Notes under the pieces: model-generated | Database searches by the model: none | Seen by the model: only the letters and a program-made list of their open reading frames with translations | What the model was told of the DNA's origin: nothing | Made by a program: the position numbers and the translations under genes | In this document: positions 1 to 11,049 of the stretch, in pieces | How positions within the stretch are numbered: the first letter of the stretch is position 1 | Layout: every line of letters begins with the position of its first letter | Source of the DNA: Hoyosella subflava DQS3-9A1 | GTDB taxonomy: Bacteria > Actinomycetota > Actinomycetes > Mycobacteriales > Mycobacteriaceae | DNA: 64,000 bases | NCBI RefSeq assembly: GCF_000214175.1 | Contig: NC_015564.1 | Location: 4,092,001 to 4,156,000, forward strand | Direction: 5' to 3'

Positions 1-135
1 GATATCACACACCGTTGGACGCATTTTCCATACCGCCCACCGACACTCGTGACTCGTGTCACACTTTTCTATTGACCCGCGTGCTTCCGCCCGGGTTTTC
101 TGTCGCCACGAACCCCCATCCCCGGGAGGACAAAG

Positions 136-414
136 ATGGACGAACAGGCGCGCCGCACCTATTGGCGCAAAAACCTACGGCTAATGGCAGTACTCCTGAC
201 GATCTGGGCCCTAGTGTCGTTCGGCGCCGGGATCCTCTTTGCCGATCTGCTGAACAACATCGTGATCGCCGGATTCCCCCTTGGATTCTGGTTCGCGAAC
301 CAAGGCTCAATCCTGGTCTTCCTCGGACTCGTCGCGTTCTATGTCTGGCGTATGGACAAGCTCGACGCCGCGTTCGGGATCCACGACTACGAGAGCGATG
401 TGCACCACTCATGA
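136..414 (+). CDS. DUF4212 small subunit of a sodium/solute symporter
   Basis: A 92-residue membrane protein with two hydrophobic segments (about residues 17-40 and 48-68) and short charged ends. This is the layout of the DUF4212 'sodium/substrate symporter small subunit' family, whose members sit directly before a large SSS-family permease, as here. The stop codon overlaps the start of the permease gene in an ATGA junction, so the two are almost certainly translationally coupled. A strong ribosome binding site (GGGAGGA) lies about 6 bases before the ATG. The small subunit is thought to assemble with the large one in the cytoplasmic membrane; its exact role is not known. The transported solute cannot be read from the sequence. 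Confidence 0.88.
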   Translation: MDEQARRTYWRKNLRLMAVLLTIWALVSFGAGILFADLLNNIVIAGFPLGFWFANQGSILVFLGLVAFYVWRMDKLDAAFGIHDYESDVHHS

Positions 415-2159
415 CGGATATCCAACTCTGGACTTTGATCTTCGTTGGGGGTTCCTTCGCCGTCTATATCTATGTGGCCTACCGCAGCCGGGTGAAGGAC
501 ACTTCCGAGTTCTATGTCGCCGGGGGTGGGATCCCCGCGCCGGCCAACGGTGCCGCGATCGCCGCTGACTGGATGAGCGCAGCCTCGTTTATCTCGATGG
601 CCGGCCTGATCGCGCTCGCCAACAATGGGTACGGCGGTGCCGCTTTCCTGATGGGCTGGACCGGCGGTTACGTGCTGCTCGCCCTGTTACTTGCTCCGTA
701 CCTGCGGAAGTTCGGCAAGTACACGATCCCGGATTTCGTTGGCGACCGCTACAACGAGACCGCACGATTGATCGCCGTGGGATGCGCGCTCGTCGTCTCT
801 CTGACCTATGTCGTCGGCCAGATGGCTGGCGCCGGCGTGGTATTCGGCCGCTTCCTCGGGGTGGACACCACCATCGGTGTACTCATCGGCATGACCGTGG
901 TGTTCTTCTATGCGGTTCTCGGCGGAATGAAGGGCATCACCTGGACACAGGTCTGCCAGTACGCGGTGCTGATCACCGCGTACCTGATCCCGGCGGTGGC
1001 AGTATCTGCCCAACTGACCGGAATCCCGGTGCCGCAGGTCGGCTTCGGCCAGATCCTCGACGAACTTGAGGCGCTGCAGGCGGAGCTCGGGTTCAGCGAG
1101 TACACCGCAGCACTCTTCGGCGCCGACCAGATGAACATGATCCTGCTGACCGCGTCGCTGATGTTCGGCACCGCGGGCCTGCCACACGTGATCATCCGGT
1201 TCTACACCGCTAGCTCAGTGCGCGCGGCACGGTACTCCGCACTGTGGGCCTTGTTCTTCATCGCGCTGCTCTACACCACGGCTCCCACGGTGGCGGCGTT
1301 CGCGAAGTTCAACATTCTAGAAAACTCGATCGCCGGCACGCTGAGCGAGCAGCCCTGGTTCAGCACCTGGAGCGACCTAGGTTTGATCACCAACATCGCA
1401 GAGGAGCCGATCCCGGCTGGATCGGACGCCATCTTCCGCGGCGATGGGGCCAACGAGGTGCTGATCAACAATGACATCTTGGTCCTCGCCTCACCTGAGA
1501 TCGCCGGTTTGCCGGCACCAATCGTCGGGCTGGTCGCCGCCGGCGGTGTCGCGGCGGCGCTCTCGACGGCGTCCGGACTCCTGCTGGTGATCTCGTCGGC
1601 GGTAGCGAACGACCTCTATCACAAGCGGATCAACCCGAAGGCAAACGAGAAGCAGCAGCTGTTAGTAGCCCGCATCTCCATGGCCGTCGGCATCCTGGTC
1701 GCCGGTTACCTGGGCATCAACCCCCCCGGCTTCGCCGGCGAGGTCGTCGCCCTAGCCTTCGGTCTAGCGGCCGCAAGCTTCTTCCCAACGCTGTTGCTTG
1801 GCATCTTCTGGAAGAAGTGCACCGCGATCGGTGCCGCCGCCGGCATGGGCACCGGAATCACGGTCACAATGCTCTACTTCATCTGGACGCTGCCCACTGA
1901 GTCGGCACCGATCTTCCTCGGGAATGACCCGATCGCAGATATCGCACCGACCGGCTTCGGAGTCATCGGCATGCTGCTCAACTTCGCCGTGACCTGGGCC
2001 GTCTCGATGTTCACGCCGAAGCCGACGCTCGTGATGCAGAACCTGGTCGAGGAGATCCGCTACCCCGGTCACACCGAACTGGTGGCGAAGCATGCTGCCA
2101 ATGAGGATGTTCACGGCGACGAGGCACTTCTCGAGGAACGAACAGGAGAAGACAAGTAG
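411..2159 (+). CDS. Sodium:solute symporter (SSS family), large subunit
   Basis: A 582-residue permease starting MTDIQLWTLI with about 13 predicted membrane segments. The segment FYVAGGGIPAPANGAAIA followed by DWMSAASF is typical of SSS symporters of the ActP/VC_2705 type, which use a sodium gradient to take up small monocarboxylates such as acetate or related solutes. An ORF in this frame runs further upstream to base 15, but that part overlaps the DUF4212 gene in another frame; the ATG at 411, coupled to the upstream stop, is the sensible start. A non-conserved loop (about residues 300-370) separates the middle membrane segments. The C-terminus is hydrophilic and rich in Glu and His. The substrate is inferred only from family, with acetate or another short organic acid most likely. 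Confidence 0.88.
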   Translation: MTDIQLWTLIFVGGSFAVYIYVAYRSRVKDTSEFYVAGGGIPAPANGAAIAADWMSAASFISMAGLIALANNGYGGAAFLMGWTGGYVLLALLLAPYLRKFGKYTIPDFVGDRYNETARLIAVGCALVVSLTYVVGQMAGAGVVFGRFLGVDTTIGVLIGMTVVFFYAVLGGMKGITWTQVCQYAVLITAYLIPAVAVSAQLTGIPVPQVGFGQILDELEALQAELGFSEYTAALFGADQMNMILLTASLMFGTAGLPHVIIRFYTASSVRAARYSALWALFFIALLYTTAPTVAAFAKFNILENSIAGTLSEQPWFSTWSDLGLITNIAEEPIPAGSDAIFRGDGANEVLINNDILVLASPEIAGLPAPIVGLVAAGGVAAALSTASGLLLVISSAVANDLYHKRINPKANEKQQLLVARISMAVGILVAGYLGINPPGFAGEVVALAFGLAAASFFPTLLLGIFWKKCTAIGAAAGMGTGITVTMLYFIWTLPTESAPIFLGNDPIADIAPTGFGVIGMLLNFAVTWAVSMFTPKPTLVMQNLVEEIRYPGHTELVAKHAANEDVHGDEALLEERTGEDK

Positions 2160-2188
2160 CTCCGCCTAATCATCACCATTCAGTCTGG

Positions 2189-2226
2189 GGCCAGGGTGCA
2201 CCGCTCGCGAGTTGCGGTCCCTGGCC
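2189..2226. terminator. Hairpin terminator between convergent symporter and choD-like genes
   Basis: An inverted repeat with outer arms GGCCAGGG/CCCTGGCC and an inner pair ACCGC/GCGGT around a 9-base loop. It lies 30 bases after the symporter stop and 47 bases beyond the 3' end of the opposing gene. There is no T-run, so this is an actinobacterial I-shaped stem that could serve both directions. Confidence 0.6.
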
Positions 2227-2272
2227 TCAGCGTTGGCGAGCAGGACCTACTCAGTTCAACAGCAGTGCCGCA

Positions 2273-3991
2273 TTAAGCGACGCCCTCCCCCCGCGGGAGG
2301 GTCGGCCACCCGAGCGCGGCGGGCGCGTGGACGGGGACGGCGGGATGACGCGGCGGCACTGGATCAATCCGCTCATACTTCTGTCCCTGCGGCGGACGCT
2401 GGTCGGCTTCACCTTTGTTCGGCCACAACGACGCCGCACGTTCGGCCTGCGCCGAGATGGTGAGCGAGGGGTTGACGCCCAAGTTCGCTGACACCGCCGC
2501 GCCGTCAGCCACGTGCAATGTCGGATACCCATACACCCGGTGATAGGGATCGATCACGCCGTGGTCCGGGCTCTCTCCAATTGCGGCGCCGCCAAGGAAA
2601 TGCGCGGTCAGCGGGATGTTGAATACTTCGGACCACGTGCCACCAGCGACGCCGCCGATCTTCTTCGCGATGCGGCGACACGCTTCATTACCTACGGGAA
2701 TCCAGGTCGGGTTGGGTTCACCGTGGCCTTTCTTGCTCGTAAGCTTTCGGCCCAGCACTCCACGTTTCGTATAAGTGGTAATCGAATTGTCAAGATGCTG
2801 CATGACTAGGGCGATGATGGTGCGTTCACTCCAGTTGCGCACCGTCAGCACCCGCGCGAACTGAACTGGATGCCGCAGCACCGCGAAAACGAACTTCAGC
2901 CAGCGGGGAACGCGACCGCCACCGTCGACCATCAGCGTCTGCAGCATGCCCATAGCGTTCGATCCCTTGCCGTACCGCACCGGCTCGATATGAGTGTCCG
3001 ATGTGGGGTGGAACGACGAAGTGATCGCGACGCCCTGTGTCAGGTCCATCTCGGGGTCGACCTTGTATTTAGCCGCGCCGACAATCGATTCTGAGTTGGT
3101 GCGCGTCAGCACTCCGAGTCTGGGTGACAGATCCGGCAGCCGGCCCTCATCGCGAAGCTTGAAGAGCAGGTTCTGCGTCCCCCAGGTTCCTGCCGCGAGG
3201 ACGACCTGCCCGGCTGTGAAGGCTTTCGGATGCTTGCGCACCCAAGCGCCCGTGCGCTGCGTCTCCACACTCCATCCGCCATCGTCCTGCTGAGTTAGAC
3301 CGGTGACGGTTGTCAGCGGGAAAACTTGCGTCCCAGCGTTCTCTGCGAGCGCGAGATAGTTTTTGACCAGTGTGTTCTTGGCGCCAACGCGGCACCCGGT
3401 CATGCACGAACCACATTCTGTGCATCCGGTCCGTTCGGGACCGACGCCCCCGAAATAGGGGTCAGGGACCTTCTGGCCTGGTTCGCCGAGGTAGACACCC
3501 ACGGGCGTGTGCACGAACGTGCCACCAACACCCATATCGTCAGCGACTTCCTTCATCACGTAATCCGCTGGGGTCATATGCGGGAAGCGCACAACTCCCA
3601 GCATGCGCTGCGCCTGTTCGTAGTGCGGTGCAAGTTCCTCACGCCAGTTGGTGATGCCGGCCCACTGCCGATCGTTGAAGAACGGGTCGCCGGGGACATA
3701 AAGCGTGTTCGCGTAATTGAGGGAACCACCACCAACGCCCGCGCCACCGAGAATCATGACGTCACGCAGGAGGTGCATACGCTGGATGCCGTAGCAGCCC
3801 AGCTTTGGCGCCCACAGAAATCTGCGGACGTCCCAGCTGGTCTTCGGAAACTGGTCGTCTTCGAAGCGGCGGCCCGCTTCGAGGACAGCCACCTTGTATC
3901 CCTTTTCGGCAAGCCGCAGCGCGGTGACGCTGCCACCGAAGCCGGAGCCGACGATCACCACGTCGAAGTCGAGTGAATTTCTGCTGGCCAC
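2273..3991 (-). CDS. choD: GMC-family FAD oxidoreductase, cholesterol oxidase ChoD-like
   Basis: A 572-residue flavoprotein. The N-terminus carries the Rossmann FAD motif VVIVGSGFGGS followed by an acidic VLEAG, the GMC signature. Further on are GAGVGGGSLNYAN (flavin contact), ECGSCMTGCRVGAKN, and the C-terminal TAHFLGGAAIG...VADGAAV...NPSLTISA block that holds the conserved GMC active-site region. Length and neighbours (guaB3, guaB2) match M. tuberculosis ChoD (Rv3409c). ChoD-type proteins have been annotated as 3-beta-hydroxysterol oxidases, although the main steroid dehydrogenase activity in mycobacteria lies elsewhere, so the substrate remains open. The start is a GTG with GGAGGTGG upstream. 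No signal peptide is visible, so it is probably cytoplasmic or membrane-associated. Confidence 0.85.
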   Translation of the reverse strand: MASRNSLDFDVVIVGSGFGGSVTALRLAEKGYKVAVLEAGRRFEDDQFPKTSWDVRRFLWAPKLGCYGIQRMHLLRDVMILGGAGVGGGSLNYANTLYVPGDPFFNDRQWAGITNWREELAPHYEQAQRMLGVVRFPHMTPADYVMKEVADDMGVGGTFVHTPVGVYLGEPGQKVPDPYFGGVGPERTGCTECGSCMTGCRVGAKNTLVKNYLALAENAGTQVFPLTTVTGLTQQDDGGWSVETQRTGAWVRKHPKAFTAGQVVLAAGTWGTQNLLFKLRDEGRLPDLSPRLGVLTRTNSESIVGAAKYKVDPEMDLTQGVAITSSFHPTSDTHIEPVRYGKGSNAMGMLQTLMVDGGGRVPRWLKFVFAVLRHPVQFARVLTVRNWSERTIIALVMQHLDNSITTYTKRGVLGRKLTSKKGHGEPNPTWIPVGNEACRRIAKKIGGVAGGTWSEVFNIPLTAHFLGGAAIGESPDHGVIDPYHRVYGYPTLHVADGAAVSANLGVNPSLTISAQAERAASLWPNKGEADQRPPQGQKYERIDPVPPRHPAVPVHAPAALGWPTLPRGEGVA

Positions 3992-4081
3992 GCTGCCACC
4001 TCCGCATTACGGGAATCTGGCTCAAGTGTGACGCAACCCGAAACCTGCCGCGCGTGAAGGCTTACCTAAGATGTCGCACCA

Positions 4082-5215
4082 TCAGAAGCGGACTGTGAGG
4101 CCAACTTTCTGGAACTCTTTCAAGTCCGAGTAACCTGCCTTAGCCATCGACCTACGCAGACCCGCGACGACGTTCAGATAGCCGTACGGATCGTCGGAGG
4201 GCCCGTTGAGCACCTTCTCCAGGCTAACCTGTTCATCCGGCTCAGAGATTTGGACGACCGACCCCCGCGGGACGGATGGATGCGCGGCAACTGCTGGCCA
4301 GTACCAGCCTCGCCCCGGAGCCTCTTTTGCCGCAGTCAGCATCGTGCCAAGCATGACGGCGTCAGCACCGCACGCAATAGCCTTCGCGATGTCACCCGAA
4401 CAATGAATGTCACCATCCGCGATGACGTGGACGTAACGGCCTCCGGTTTCGTCGAGATACTCCCTGCGGGCGGCAGCGGCATCCGCGATCGCGGTCGCCA
4501 TCGGAACGCCGATACCGAGGACCTCGTGAGTTGTCGTCGCGGCAGAGGCGCCATATCCAACGATGACGCCTGCCGCTCCTGTCCGCATGAGGTGCAACGC
4601 CGTTCGGTGATCGCTCACTCCCCCGGCGACCACTGGCACGTCGAGTTCGGCGATGAAGCTCTTCAAGTTCAGCGGCTCATTGCTCGACACGTGCTCGGCG
4701 GAGATGATCGTCCCCTGAATCACCAGAAGGTCGATGCCTGCCTGCACCAGAATCGGCGTGAGTTCCCGCGCCTTCTGGGGACTGACCCGCACGGCTGTCG
4801 TCACACCGGCATCACGCACTTCAGCGACTGCTGCCGCGAGCAACTCCGGCTGCAACGGAGCAGCATGCAGCTTCTGCAACATCCTGATCGCTTCTGCCGG
4901 GCCGTCTTTGCCAGCGGCCCGCTCAGTGAGCTGCTCGAGTTTGCTATCAACATCGCGGTGCCGCCCCAGCAGCCCCTCAGCGTTGAGAACTGCGAGGCCA
5001 CCCAGCCGGCTCAGTTCGATCGCGAATGCCGGGGACGTGATGGCATCGCTCGGGTGAGCCAGCAGCGGAATGCCGAATCGGTAGGCGTCGAGTTGCCACG
5101 CTGTGGAGACTTCCTTCGCGGAGCGCGTGCGCCGTGAGGGTACGACGCTTACATCTGCCAGCCCGTACGTGCGGCGGGCAGATCTGCCCATACCAATCTC
5201 AACGTGGTCGTGCAC
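4082..5215 (-). CDS. guaB3: GuaB3-family IMP dehydrogenase-like protein
   Basis: A 377-residue TIM-barrel protein that resembles GuaB2 but has no CBS pair. The opening VEIGMGRSARRTYGLADVSV and the later DAYRFGIPLLAHPSDAI and GGRYVHVIADGDI stretches are characteristic of mycobacterial GuaB3 (Rv3410c). Aligned with the neighbouring GuaB2, the active-site loop that should read GPGSICTTR reads GASAATTTH, so the catalytic cysteine is a threonine. This substitution is also recalled for the mycobacterial protein, so it is a family trait and not damage. GuaB3 therefore probably does not work as a normal IMP dehydrogenase; its reaction is uncertain. The start is GTG at 5215. It lies 75 bases downstream of guaB2 in the same direction and is likely co-transcribed. 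Confidence 0.9.
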   Translation of the reverse strand: MHDHVEIGMGRSARRTYGLADVSVVPSRRTRSAKEVSTAWQLDAYRFGIPLLAHPSDAITSPAFAIELSRLGGLAVLNAEGLLGRHRDVDSKLEQLTERAAGKDGPAEAIRMLQKLHAAPLQPELLAAAVAEVRDAGVTTAVRVSPQKARELTPILVQAGIDLLVIQGTIISAEHVSSNEPLNLKSFIAELDVPVVAGGVSDHRTALHLMRTGAAGVIVGYGASAATTTHEVLGIGVPMATAIADAAAARREYLDETGGRYVHVIADGDIHCSGDIAKAIACGADAVMLGTMLTAAKEAPGRGWYWPAVAAHPSVPRGSVVQISEPDEQVSLEKVLNGPSDDPYGYLNVVAGLRRSMAKAGYSDLKEFQKVGLTVRF

Positions 5216-5290
5216 GCGCGTCCCTTCTCTACTCGAGTGCGTGGAGGGGCGTTGCGCCCCGAACCGTACCTCAACCTACTACTGCTGAGC

Positions 5291-7012
<1,722 letters not shown>

Positions 7013-7235
7013 TCATAGCGAACGCCCGAGGCTCGCTGACGCGGCGGATGGCATGATGAATTACACACCAGAGGCACGCCGCGCTGAGTTCACGCGCACA
7101 TACCAGTTCGGCGGCGCTTTCCCGAGCCTTCAGCACGGTGATTTAGCGCTGCCGGGAAGAAAAATTTCTCATTGGATTGCCCCAACGCGGCCGAACCGGT
7201 GGCGAAGATGGGTGACTTCTCAGTACGGTAGTGAC

Positions 7236-7670
7236 GTGCGCGATCAACTTCCACCTGGTTTACCGCCGGATCCTTTCGCAGACGATCCGCAAGATCCGGC
7301 TGCGGCACTTGACTCCCTCGATCCTGGACAGCCTCTTGACCCGCACGAACGAATGGCGATAGAGGAAGATCTTCAGGACCTCGCAGTGTATGAGGCGTTG
7401 CTTGCTCATCGGGGTATCCGCGGCCTCGTCGTGTGCTGTGACGACTGCCAGAAGGATCACTTCCACGATTGGGACATGCTCCGCGCCAATCTACTCCAGC
7501 TGCTGACGGACGGCACTGTGCGGCCTCACGAGCCTGCGTTCGATCCGAATCCTGATGCCTACGTCACGTGGGACTATTGCCGCGGCTACGCAGACGGCGT
7601 CATGAGTGACATCTCACCCCAGAATCGTGGCGTTTACCGATCTTGGCTGCAAGGCGGTCGGGAGATCTGA
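7236..7670 (+). CDS. DUF5319 family protein (Rv3412-like)
   Basis: About 144 residues if started at the GTG at 7236 (RDQLPPGLPPDPFADDP), which matches the start and length of the conserved mycobacterial protein Rv3412. A GTG at 7212 is an alternative; the frame is open back to 6957 but that part is not family-like. Conserved features are LVVCCDDCQKDHFHDWDML, with a C-C-x-x-C cluster and two histidines that could bind a metal, and YVTWDYCRGYADG. No biochemical function is known for this family. It is transcribed divergently from guaB2 and ends at a strong shared terminator. Confidence 0.85.
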   Translation: MRDQLPPGLPPDPFADDPQDPAAALDSLDPGQPLDPHERMAIEEDLQDLAVYEALLAHRGIRGLVVCCDDCQKDHFHDWDMLRANLLQLLTDGTVRPHEPAFDPNPDAYVTWDYCRGYADGVMSDISPQNRGVYRSWLQGGREI

Positions 7671-7691
7671 CCCTCCCCTGTATGACACGTA

Positions 7692-7730
7692 AAACGTGGC
7701 CCCCGGATCTCGCATTCGGGGGCCACGTTT
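7692..7730. terminator. Strong bidirectional hairpin terminator
   Basis: A perfect 14-bp stem (AAACGTGGCCCCCG and its complement) with an 11-base loop, ending in GTTTGTG on the plus strand and A-rich on the other. It lies between the convergent DUF5319 gene and rsdA and can serve both. Confidence 0.9.
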
Positions 7731-7783
7731 GTGTGGGTTGGCTTGAAACCAATCCAGGTACGTGCCTGGACTAGCCGATCGGG

Positions 7784-8929
7784 TCAGTTGCCGGGACGCA
7801 ATCGCGGATCATCTGGCAGCAACGGAAGCTGCTCGAGAATCGACGGCACATCCACGGTTGGTACCGACGTCACCGTAGGTTGCAGCGCCGTCGGCACCCG
7901 GCCGGTTGTTGTCGGGACCGTCGTGGTCGGCTCCGCAGGCGGAGCCGCTGTGGTGGTCGGCGGTGGCGTCGTCTCCGCAGGCGGAGGCGGCTCGATCGGG
8001 ACCTCCACCGGCGGGAGCCGCAGAATCTCTGGCGGTATTGTCACTTCAGGAGGCGGCTCTGCCGGCAGTTGCGGCTGCGGGATGAACGGCGGCAGCGGGA
8101 ATTCGGTAATCGGCGGTAGCGGAACTGTCCTGAGCACCTCGGGATCGAAGGTGAACGTGGGCAGCTCGACTGGCGCAGGCGCTGTCGCCCGAGTGGATTC
8201 CGGACCGGTTGTTCGTTTCGGTGAAGTCGTCACCGGTGCAACATCGGCGCGGTCGGGATGCCGGTCGACCCGCTCACTGAGATTCTGGAACTTCTCACTG
8301 AGTTCGTCCTGGTCACGTCCACCAACGGAGCCAAGCTGCGGCGCTACCGAGTCGAGGATCTCCTTGGCACGCTGAACGTCGCCACTGTCAAGCGCGCGTT
8401 CAGCCTGATCGAGTTCGCTGCGGAGGCTCGCCACCATCACGGTTGTCTCATCGGCACCATGAATCGCCTGACGGAAGCCCCAGAGCGGATCACCCGGCTG
8501 CGCACTCTGTGAGATCACAGCGACGCCACCGATGACGAAAGCAGCCGCAGCCGCAACACCCGCCACCGAGGTCATCCAGCGGGCTGGACGACGCGACCTA
8601 TGCACGGGAAGGGCCTGAACCACACCCGAATCACTGACAACGCGCTGCACCTCATCGAGGTCTGGTCCGGCAGGCATCGGCGCCGCGACAACGTCATCAC
8701 GCCATTGCAGCAAGAGTGCCGCTAGCTCACGCTCGTCGTCAGTTGCCGTGTCGACGACACTGCCCTGTGAAAGTGCGTCCAAAAATGCGTCATCGTGAAG
8801 CAAGTCGCTGATGTCGGGCACACCGGATTCCTCACCCGGCACGCCTCCGCTCATCAGTCCCTCATTCGCACGGCTGGCGCCGTCTCCAGTACTTTCGCTA
8901 TGTCTGTCGCGCCTAGCCATCGATGTCAC
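7784..8929 (-). CDS. rsdA: Anti-sigma-D factor RsdA
   Basis: A 381-residue single-pass membrane protein encoded directly after sigD and overlapping its 3' end by 17 bases. Residues about 38-60 (DISDLLHDDAFLDALS) resemble the short sigma-binding region of mycobacterial RsdA (Rv3413c). A membrane segment lies at about 118-140 (SVAGVAAAAAFVIGGVAVI), followed by a helical part and a long Pro/Thr-rich tail that should be outside the membrane. RsdA holds SigD inactive at the membrane until it is degraded. The start is GTG at 8929 with GGGGAGAG about 6 bases upstream; an ATG at 8920 is possible. The proline-rich tail is less conserved than the N-terminus. Confidence 0.85.
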   Translation of the reverse strand: MTSMARRDRHSESTGDGASRANEGLMSGGVPGEESGVPDISDLLHDDAFLDALSQGSVVDTATDDERELAALLLQWRDDVVAAPMPAGPDLDEVQRVVSDSGVVQALPVHRSRRPARWMTSVAGVAAAAAFVIGGVAVISQSAQPGDPLWGFRQAIHGADETTVMVASLRSELDQAERALDSGDVQRAKEILDSVAPQLGSVGGRDQDELSEKFQNLSERVDRHPDRADVAPVTTSPKRTTGPESTRATAPAPVELPTFTFDPEVLRTVPLPPITEFPLPPFIPQPQLPAEPPPEVTIPPEILRLPPVEVPIEPPPPAETTPPPTTTAAPPAEPTTTVPTTTGRVPTALQPTVTSVPTVDVPSILEQLPLLPDDPRLRPGN

Positions 8930-9575
8930 CCACTCTCCCCATCGCCTTCTTGAGCTTCGCCAAGGCCCGGTGCTGCGCTACCCGCACAGCACCTGCGGTA
9001 CTTCCAACAATCTCCGCGGCTTCTTGAGCTGATACGCCTTCGATGACGCGGAGGATGAGGATTTCTCGCTGTTCTGGGGAGAGTGAATTCAGTAACTCCT
9101 GAACCCGTCGGGACGATTCGCTAAGCAGCGCATGGTCCTCGGGGCCATCGTCGCCCGACGCGAAATCTGGCATATCCTCTGTCGGATCTTGCCTATTCCG
9201 CGCAGAACTCCGGTGCGCATCGGCAACCTTGTGTGCAGCAATGCCGTACACGAAAGACATGAACGGGCGACCCTGGTCCTGATACCGGGGCAATGCCGTC
9301 ATGACCGCCATGCACACCTCCTGCGCCACATCGTCCGCGGACACATGCCCGCGTTCTCCGATGCCAACCCGAGCCCGGCAGTAGCGAACTACCGCGGGCC
9401 GTATTGCCTCCAAAACAGTCGAGAGGGCAACCCTGTCGCCACGGCCTGCGGCCACAACGGCAAGGCTGAGATCCTCATCTGACATCTTCATCGCCAGATG
9501 AGGCGAAGGCGTTACAGAGGCCTGTGCGGCTTCCTTCACGCCTTTTTCGGAGGCAAGGTCGTGTGCTTCAGACAT
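8913..9575 (-). CDS. sigD: RNA polymerase ECF sigma factor SigD
   Basis: About 220 residues. Sigma region 2 is visible in VSADDVAQEVCMAVMTALPRY and GRPFMSFVYGIAAHKVADAHR; region 4 in LSPEQREILILRVIEGVSAQEAAEIVGSTAGAVRV, an HTH that recognises the -35 box. These match SigD of M. tuberculosis (Rv3414c) closely. The downstream gene is its anti-sigma factor, and the overlap suggests coupled translation. The frame is open up to 9677; ATG at 9575 gives a length close to the family, while MKMSDEDL at 9491 is another candidate. Neither has a strong ribosome binding site. SigD is linked in mycobacteria to stationary-phase and stringent-response genes. Confidence 0.88.
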   Translation of the reverse strand: MSEAHDLASEKGVKEAAQASVTPSPHLAMKMSDEDLSLAVVAAGRGDRVALSTVLEAIRPAVVRYCRARVGIGERGHVSADDVAQEVCMAVMTALPRYQDQGRPFMSFVYGIAAHKVADAHRSSARNRQDPTEDMPDFASGDDGPEDHALLSESSRRVQELLNSLSPEQREILILRVIEGVSAQEAAEIVGSTAGAVRVAQHRALAKLKKAMGRVGDIDG

Positions 9576-9704
9576 TCGATAGGGCCGCGCTATGTGGTTG
9601 CCGAGATCGCTTCGGTACTTATACGACAATACCGGCCCCCTCTGACACCATTGGCCGAACGCCAGGCCGGGACACACACTGCGGCGCTTTGGCGGTGCGA
9701 ACGC

Positions 9705-10565
9705 TCATACGAACACTCCTCCTCTTCTATGAAGAACACGTTCGAATGCGCCCTTTCGTTCATCCGCGCCGGATTCGCCAGGTATCAAACATGCAGCTGC
9801 CCAGGCGAGAGGGTACAGCCCGTGACTCTCGGACGCGTAAAGGCAGCGTGCGGCCAGAGTGGACGCGCCCGACGCGTCCCCCGTCGCACTCAACGCCGCC
9901 GCAACCATGAGTTCCGACTTGATCTGGTGGCGTACCGAAGCGCACCTCCGCGCACGATCACGGGCTGATTCCGCGTAGCGCCGTCCGGTTGCAGCCGCTC
10001 CCGAGTAGAGCGCAAGCTCGCAGCGCACCCAATCACGCCGTACCCATTGCCGCCACAGGCGTTTACTGTCGCCAACATCACATCGCTCCAGCTCCTCATC
10101 GAGGCGCTCCAGCAGCCGACCCGCGACACCCAGGCGCCAGACCCCGATCGCATCGGCCGCGAGGCCTGTTATCGCGTCACACCATGCTTCCGCAATTTGG
10201 GACTCCGCACCATCTGCCGCCCGAATGACAGTGGTGTCACTGGCCGTCGTGGCGAGTTGCAGAGCCTGTCCGTCGAGCGTCGCGGCTGCGGAGTATCTGC
10301 CGAGTTGGCGCTGGAACGACGCCATTGTGCTGAAGCTCAGTGATCTGACTGCCAGGTCCACAGACGGCCCCCGGACCCCCAACGGAGTGCGCACGTTCTC
10401 CACCAACTGAGCCTGCGCTGCCGCATAGAAGCCTGCCGCCCCCAGTGCGACTCCGCGCAGCCATTGACGTTCGGGTGTATCAGCGCGCGGAAACGGAGGC
10501 ACAACCGGCGTCGCCCCGAAGGCAACACTGGCGAGGCTGGCAGGGGCCGCGTGCCTGCGTGTCAT
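9705..10565 (-). CDS. Conserved hypothetical protein in the Rv3415c position
   Basis: A 286-residue protein starting at ATG 10565 behind GAGAGGAGG, an excellent ribosome binding site. It is mostly alpha-helical and rich in Ala, Arg and Leu, with no clear membrane segment or catalytic motif. The repeated helix pairs and phrases such as AAGFYAAAQAQL, SAAATLDGQALQLA and WRQWVRRDW suggest a TPR-like solenoid, but this is only an impression. It occupies the place of Rv3415c between sigD and whiB3 in M. tuberculosis, which is also uncharacterised. Function unknown. Confidence 0.7.
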   Translation of the reverse strand: MTRRHAAPASLASVAFGATPVVPPFPRADTPERQWLRGVALGAAGFYAAAQAQLVENVRTPLGVRGPSVDLAVRSLSFSTMASFQRQLGRYSAAATLDGQALQLATTASDTTVIRAADGAESQIAEAWCDAITGLAADAIGVWRLGVAGRLLERLDEELERCDVGDSKRLWRQWVRRDWVRCELALYSGAAATGRRYAESARDRARRCASVRHQIKSELMVAAALSATGDASGASTLAARCLYASESHGLYPLAWAAACLIPGESGADERKGAFERVLHRRGGVFV

Positions 10566-10913
10566 CGGGCCTCCTCTCCGAAAATCCGTTTCTGCGCAAT
10601 GAGCACACACTCCGCGTAGAAGTCTTTATTGAGTAATTCTCTTCACGCCATGTTCACACTTCCGTCAACAGAGTTTAATCTTCCCGTGGCAAATGAACTC
10701 CATAAACTGCGGATTGGTTGATGTGACATTCCTCAATCAGAAGTCGACCAGGAATTGTGTTCGCACGCAACCTCAATCAAGCGGTTCCAGCCCCAGGAGC
10801 TGCGAAAACACGTCGCATGCTGCAGCTTCTGAAAACCTGTCAGTCATTCGGACGACAATCGCCCAGCGATTTATCTCACAAGGGGATCCCACAAGGCGGA
10901 ACGGATACTAACA

Positions 10914-10961
10914 GGGTGTGACACCCCGGGCTTGACGAGAATTCTAAACGGCGCCTAATGT
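10914..10961 (+). promoter_or_regulatory. Candidate whiB3 promoter and palindromic site
   Basis: The 484 bases between the Rv3415c-like gene and whiB3 (10566-11049) hold no convincing gene. A possible SigA promoter has TTGACG at 10932-10937 and TAATGT at 10956-10961 with an 18-base spacer, giving a leader of about 80 bases before whiB3. Just upstream is a perfect palindrome, GGGTGT-G-ACACCC (10914-10926), which could bind a regulator. GGGATCCC near 10885 is another short palindrome. The left part of the gap shows only AT-richer sequence, probably the promoter of the opposite gene. Confidence 0.4.
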
Positions 10962-11049
10962 GATGATCCGTTCACCGAGTACAGAATCTTTTAACTCGGG
11001 TGCGGGGATTGCCCGGGCGCAATTCGGGCGCATACGACAAGGAGGCACA

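Noticed and set aside
15-410. Upstream extension of the symporter frame to base 15
   Set aside because: It overlaps the DUF4212 gene in another frame and has no membrane or family character; the coupled ATG at 411 is better.
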